Both the position numbers and the translations under genes were made by a program. Positions 62,623 to 64,000 of a stretch of 64,000 nucleotides of DNA are shown here, one piece after another. The stretch is from Pseudomonas sp. Q11 (lineage in GTDB: Bacteria; Pseudomonadota; Gammaproteobacteria; Pseudomonadales; Pseudomonadaceae): contig NZ_JAKNQY010000004.1 of the NCBI RefSeq assembly GCF_024494355.1, positions 124,001 to 188,000 of the forward strand, in the 5' to 3' direction. How positions within the stretch are numbered: the stretch's first letter is position 1; every line of letters starts with the position of its first letter. Below the pieces are notes generated by a model. It was not told where the DNA came from. It saw only the letters and a program-made list of their open reading frames with translations, and did not search any database.

Positions 62623-64000
62623 ATGAGCGACGAAGCCGAACGCTGGAGAGAGAAATACTTCAAGAGTATTGAACAGCAGGAAAAGCTTGAGCGCCGCTGG
62701 GCGGCTCGGCTCGACTTGCTGCGTCGCGGCCTGGTGCGCAGTACGCTGGCCGCCGAAGGCACGGACCGGGCGGTTGATCAGTGCATGAAAGAAATGCGCG
62801 AAGTGGTGCGCACCGATGACATGGATGCCGCCCTCGCCGCTCTTCTGCCACGCCTGGAGAAAGCCGTACTCGATTCCGAGCAGCGCCGCGAGACCCGGGT
62901 CGAACAGGTGAGCGCAGCATTGACCTCCCTGGTTGCTCAGTTGCAAACCTTGCCCCTGCCGAAGGAAGTCAGCCGGCCACTGAAGAAATTCTCCAAGCAG
63001 TTGGAAGACCGGGTCGACCAGGCTCGGGAGATTCCTTTGCTGCTCAGCGAATTGAGCAGCTTGCAGGGCCAGGCGTTGAGTGTGCTGGAAGCTCCCGCTG
63101 AACCACCCCGCCCCGGCCTGCTGCAACGGTTGTTTGGCGGCCACGGCCAGGAAGAAGCCGCCCCCCAGCCGCACGAGCCTGCCCAGGGCAGCGTGGTGCC
63201 GGTATTGAAAACGGCACCGCCGACACCGACATCGGCACAGCTAGTCACTGAGGCTGTGGCCGTCATCGATCCCGTTCCAGCTCCAGACCCAGTATTGGTA
63301 GCAGGGCACACTGCAACAGTCGATGAAGCGCCTGAACCGGTCGCGTTCATTCCGCCAATGGTCGATCCCGATCCAGAACTCTCTTCGTCGCCGGTATCCA
63401 AAGCTGCCGAGCCGATTCTGGAACGAGATGAAGCTACCGTGCAGGAGGAAACTGCCGAGCCGGCGCCGATTCCCACAGAAAATACGGTGCCGGTACCCGC
63501 CCTCGAGAACCCTGATGAGCTGATGCCCGAGGAACCGTCGCAAGCCCTGGACGAGTCGCTGCCCCTCCCGGAAGAGCCCGGCGAACCATCGGCTGCCGTC
63601 GAGCCGGCAGCGTCTGAACTGGATGGCGACCATTACGATCTGCCCGACTCGCCAGAGCCTTCCTACAGTTCGGTGGCCAAGCATATTGAAGACACCCTGT
63701 TGGGCCTGCTGGGCGATTTGACCCTGCCCGAGCGTCATCGCCCTCAAGCCGAGGCCATGCGTGAACGGCTGCAAAATGGCTTGAACTGGTACGAGTTACT
63801 GCCGATTCTCGATGATCTGGCCGTGCTCATGCTGGCAATCACCGACACCGGGCAGCATGAGTTCGAAGCGTACCTGCAGCGGCTCAACGATCGTCTTGAG
63901 TCTTTCCAAAGCAGTCTGCGGGCCGCCAGTGAAGACCATGCCGATAACCTGTCGGTCTCCAGGGAAATGGACACCCAGATTCGCGAGCACGTTGATGGCC
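62623..64000 (+). CDS. dgcP: Diguanylate cyclase DgcP, N-terminal part
   Basis: The ATG at 62623 opens a frame running past the right edge (459 codons visible). The start MSDEAERWREKYFKSIEQQE and a helical N-terminal domain (1-150) precede a long proline/glutamate-rich disordered linker (about 150-330), then another helical region (YSSVAKHIEDTLLGLLGDLT). P. aeruginosa PA5487 (DgcP), next to dsbA, has this layout with a C-terminal GGDEF domain and localises to the cell pole. The GGDEF domain itself is outside the window. Confidence 0.8.
   Translation, partial: MSDEAERWREKYFKSIEQQEKLERRWAARLDLLRRGLVRSTLAAEGTDRAVDQCMKEMREVVRTDDMDAALAALLPRLEKAVLDSEQRRETRVEQVSAALTSLVAQLQTLPLPKEVSRPLKKFSKQLEDRVDQAREIPLLLSELSSLQGQALSVLEAPAEPPRPGLLQRLFGGHGQEEAAPQPHEPAQGSVVPVLKTAPPTPTSAQLVTEAVAVIDPVPAPDPVLVAGHTATVDEAPEPVAFIPPMVDPDPELSSSPVSKAAEPILERDEATVQEETAEPAPIPTENTVPVPALENPDELMPEEPSQALDESLPLPEEPGEPSAAVEPAASELDGDHYDLPDSPEPSYSSVAKHIEDTLLGLLGDLTLPERHRPQAEAMRERLQNGLNWYELLPILDDLAVLMLAITDTGQHEFEAYLQRLNDRLESFQSSLRAASEDHADNLSVSREMDTQIREHVDG

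Overview
The window is the replication-origin region of a Pseudomonas chromosome, almost certainly from the P. fluorescens complex. The gene order atpDGAHFEBI - parB - parA - rsmG - mnmG - mnmE - yidC - yidD - rnpA - rpmH - oriC - dnaA - dnaN - recF - gyrB is the conserved Pseudomonas origin block. Protein sequences, TTATCCACA DnaA boxes, TGTTCCACGTGGAACA parS sites and REP elements of the GTGGGAGC/GCTTGCTC type all fit that group. Species-level placement is inference.

Layout. 1-5.4 kb: F1Fo ATP synthase operon, minus strand, cut in atpD. 5.5-9.8 kb: parB, parA, rsmG, mnmG. 9.8-10.35 kb: a second origin-like region with DnaA boxes. 10.35-14.3 kb: mnmE, yidC, yidD, rnpA, rpmH, all transcribed away from oriC. 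14.3-14.85 kb: oriC. 14.85-21.06 kb: dnaA, dnaN, recF (holding two parS sites) and gyrB, plus strand. 21.1-23.7 kb: a divergent two-component pair. 23.8-29.85 kb: PlsC-like acyltransferase, gmhB, glyS, glyQ, tag and an LpxL-like acyltransferase. 29.85-34.4 kb: a looser accessory stretch with REP elements, VOC protein, SDR, a 57-residue secreted repeat peptide, ohr, a decayed SDR fragment, a lipoprotein and a membrane diguanylate cyclase.

34.4-42.0 kb is a self-contained 2-aminoethylphosphonate (AEP) uptake and catabolism unit: LysR regulator, ABC ATPase, fused permease, PhnX, binding protein, FAD oxidoreductase and a PhnZ-like HD oxygenase. No AEP transaminase (PhnW) is present. 42.0-45.5 kb is the most unusual part: a DUF6124 gene behind a strongly foldable leader, a second diverged copy of the leader's upstream module in front of an unrecognised 324-residue protein, a TauE/SafE-like permease in AT-rich DNA, and the amputated start of a DUF3800 gene. 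45.5-50.5 kb: metQ-metI-metN and katE, followed by a REP-bounded tandem array. 50.75-54.5 kb: lipoprotein, znuB, znuC, zur and divergent znuA. 54.7-64 kb: thrB, DUF2782, polA, an ErsA-type sRNA with an AlgU-like promoter, engB, cytochromes c5 and c4, dsbA, an endonuclease/exonuclease/phosphatase protein and the start of dgcP.

How the parts work together. The origin block carries initiation (dnaA, oriC), elongation (dnaN), supercoiling (gyrB), segregation (parAB and parS), ribosome and tRNA modification (rsmG, mnmG, mnmE), membrane insertion (yidC) and energy (atp). By a hand scan, 18 perfect TTATCCACA sites fall between 6.7 and 29.0 kb, many inside genes, and none between 29 and 64 kb. No rRNA, tRNA, CRISPR array, insertion sequence or intact prophage was seen.
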